A DNA stretch of 47,603 bases, taken from a virus. The notes under the pieces were generated by a model that saw nothing but the letters and a program-made list of their open reading frames with translations, was not told where the DNA came from and did no database searches. Position 1 is the stretch's first letter, and the number at the start of each line of letters is the position of its first letter. This document shows, piece by piece, positions 47,572 through 47,603 of the stretch. The position numbers and the translations under genes were made by a program. Location of the stretch: positions 1 through 47,603 of the IMG/VR virus record IMGVR_UViG_3300048836_000600. One strand, given 5' to 3'.

Positions 47572-47603
47572 TACGCTGCTATCACGCCGAAGGCTTTGAA
47601 TAC
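47571..47603 (-). CDS. C-terminal end of an upstream structural gene (partial)
   Basis: The frame enters from the right edge and reads VFKAFGVIAA before TAA at 47573-47571, which overlaps the next start. Only ten residues are visible, so product cannot be named; the neighbouring layout suggests a structural or packaging gene. Confidence 0.45.
   Translation of the reverse strand, partial: VFKAFGVIAA

Noticed and set aside
1-47603. Lysogeny genes (integrase, attachment site)
   Set aside because: No integrase-like sequence was seen. A lytic or plasmid-like life style is open, since the genome is incomplete here.

Overview
The window is a stretch of a tailed double-stranded DNA phage genome (or a prophage of the same kind). 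The long tape-measure gene, the frameshifted tail-assembly chaperone pair, the lambda-J-like tip protein and the absence of any sheath or baseplate gene in the window point to a siphovirus. The host should be Gram-negative: there is an embedded Rz/Rz1 spanin pair, a PagL-like outer-membrane barrel and two small proteins with export signals. By eye the DNA is GC-rich, near 60%. No integrase, tRNA gene or CRISPR array was seen. The portal and large terminase genes are not here and presumably lie just beyond the right edge, so the window is not the whole genome.

Layout. (1) 1-2265: two leftward genes and two long non-coding stretches. These hold duplicated promoter modules, a perfect parS-like palindrome (484-499) and a roughly 97-bp inverted repeat around an AT-rich core (1917-2239). 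(2) 2266-8566, rightward: about eighteen small, mostly unrecognised early or accessory genes in tightly overlapping operons. Many cassettes have their own sigma70-type promoter (TTGACA, 17-bp spacer, TATAxT) whose -35 box overlaps the stop codon of the gene before. (3) 8498-11670, leftward: a terminase-small-subunit-like gene and a primase-helicase. (4) 11840-23152, rightward: replication and nucleotide metabolism (dNMP kinase, family A DNA polymerase with an intein, a PD-(D/E)XK-like nuclease, a probable ssDNA-binding protein, an SF1 helicase, an AP2/HNH endonuclease, a cytosine methyltransferase-like protein and an SNF2-type helicase). (5) 23149-47603, leftward: the late region. In transcription order it runs lectin-like structural protein, XkdF-type protease and scaffold, decoration, major capsid, connectors, tail tube, chaperones, tape measure, tail tip M/L/K/J-like genes, PagL-like barrel, holin, Rz/Rz1 and endolysin.

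The most unusual system is inside the DNA polymerase gene. A 322-residue intein sits in polymerase motif B. The central part of that intein is overprinted by a complete HNH endonuclease gene in the +1 frame, with its own possible Shine-Dalgarno, while the splicing blocks at both ends stay in the polymerase frame. The other leading items are the parS-like site without any parAB genes, the inverted repeat, the repeated promoter family with a conserved spacer sequence, and the phage-encoded PagL-like lipid A deacylase beside the lysis genes.
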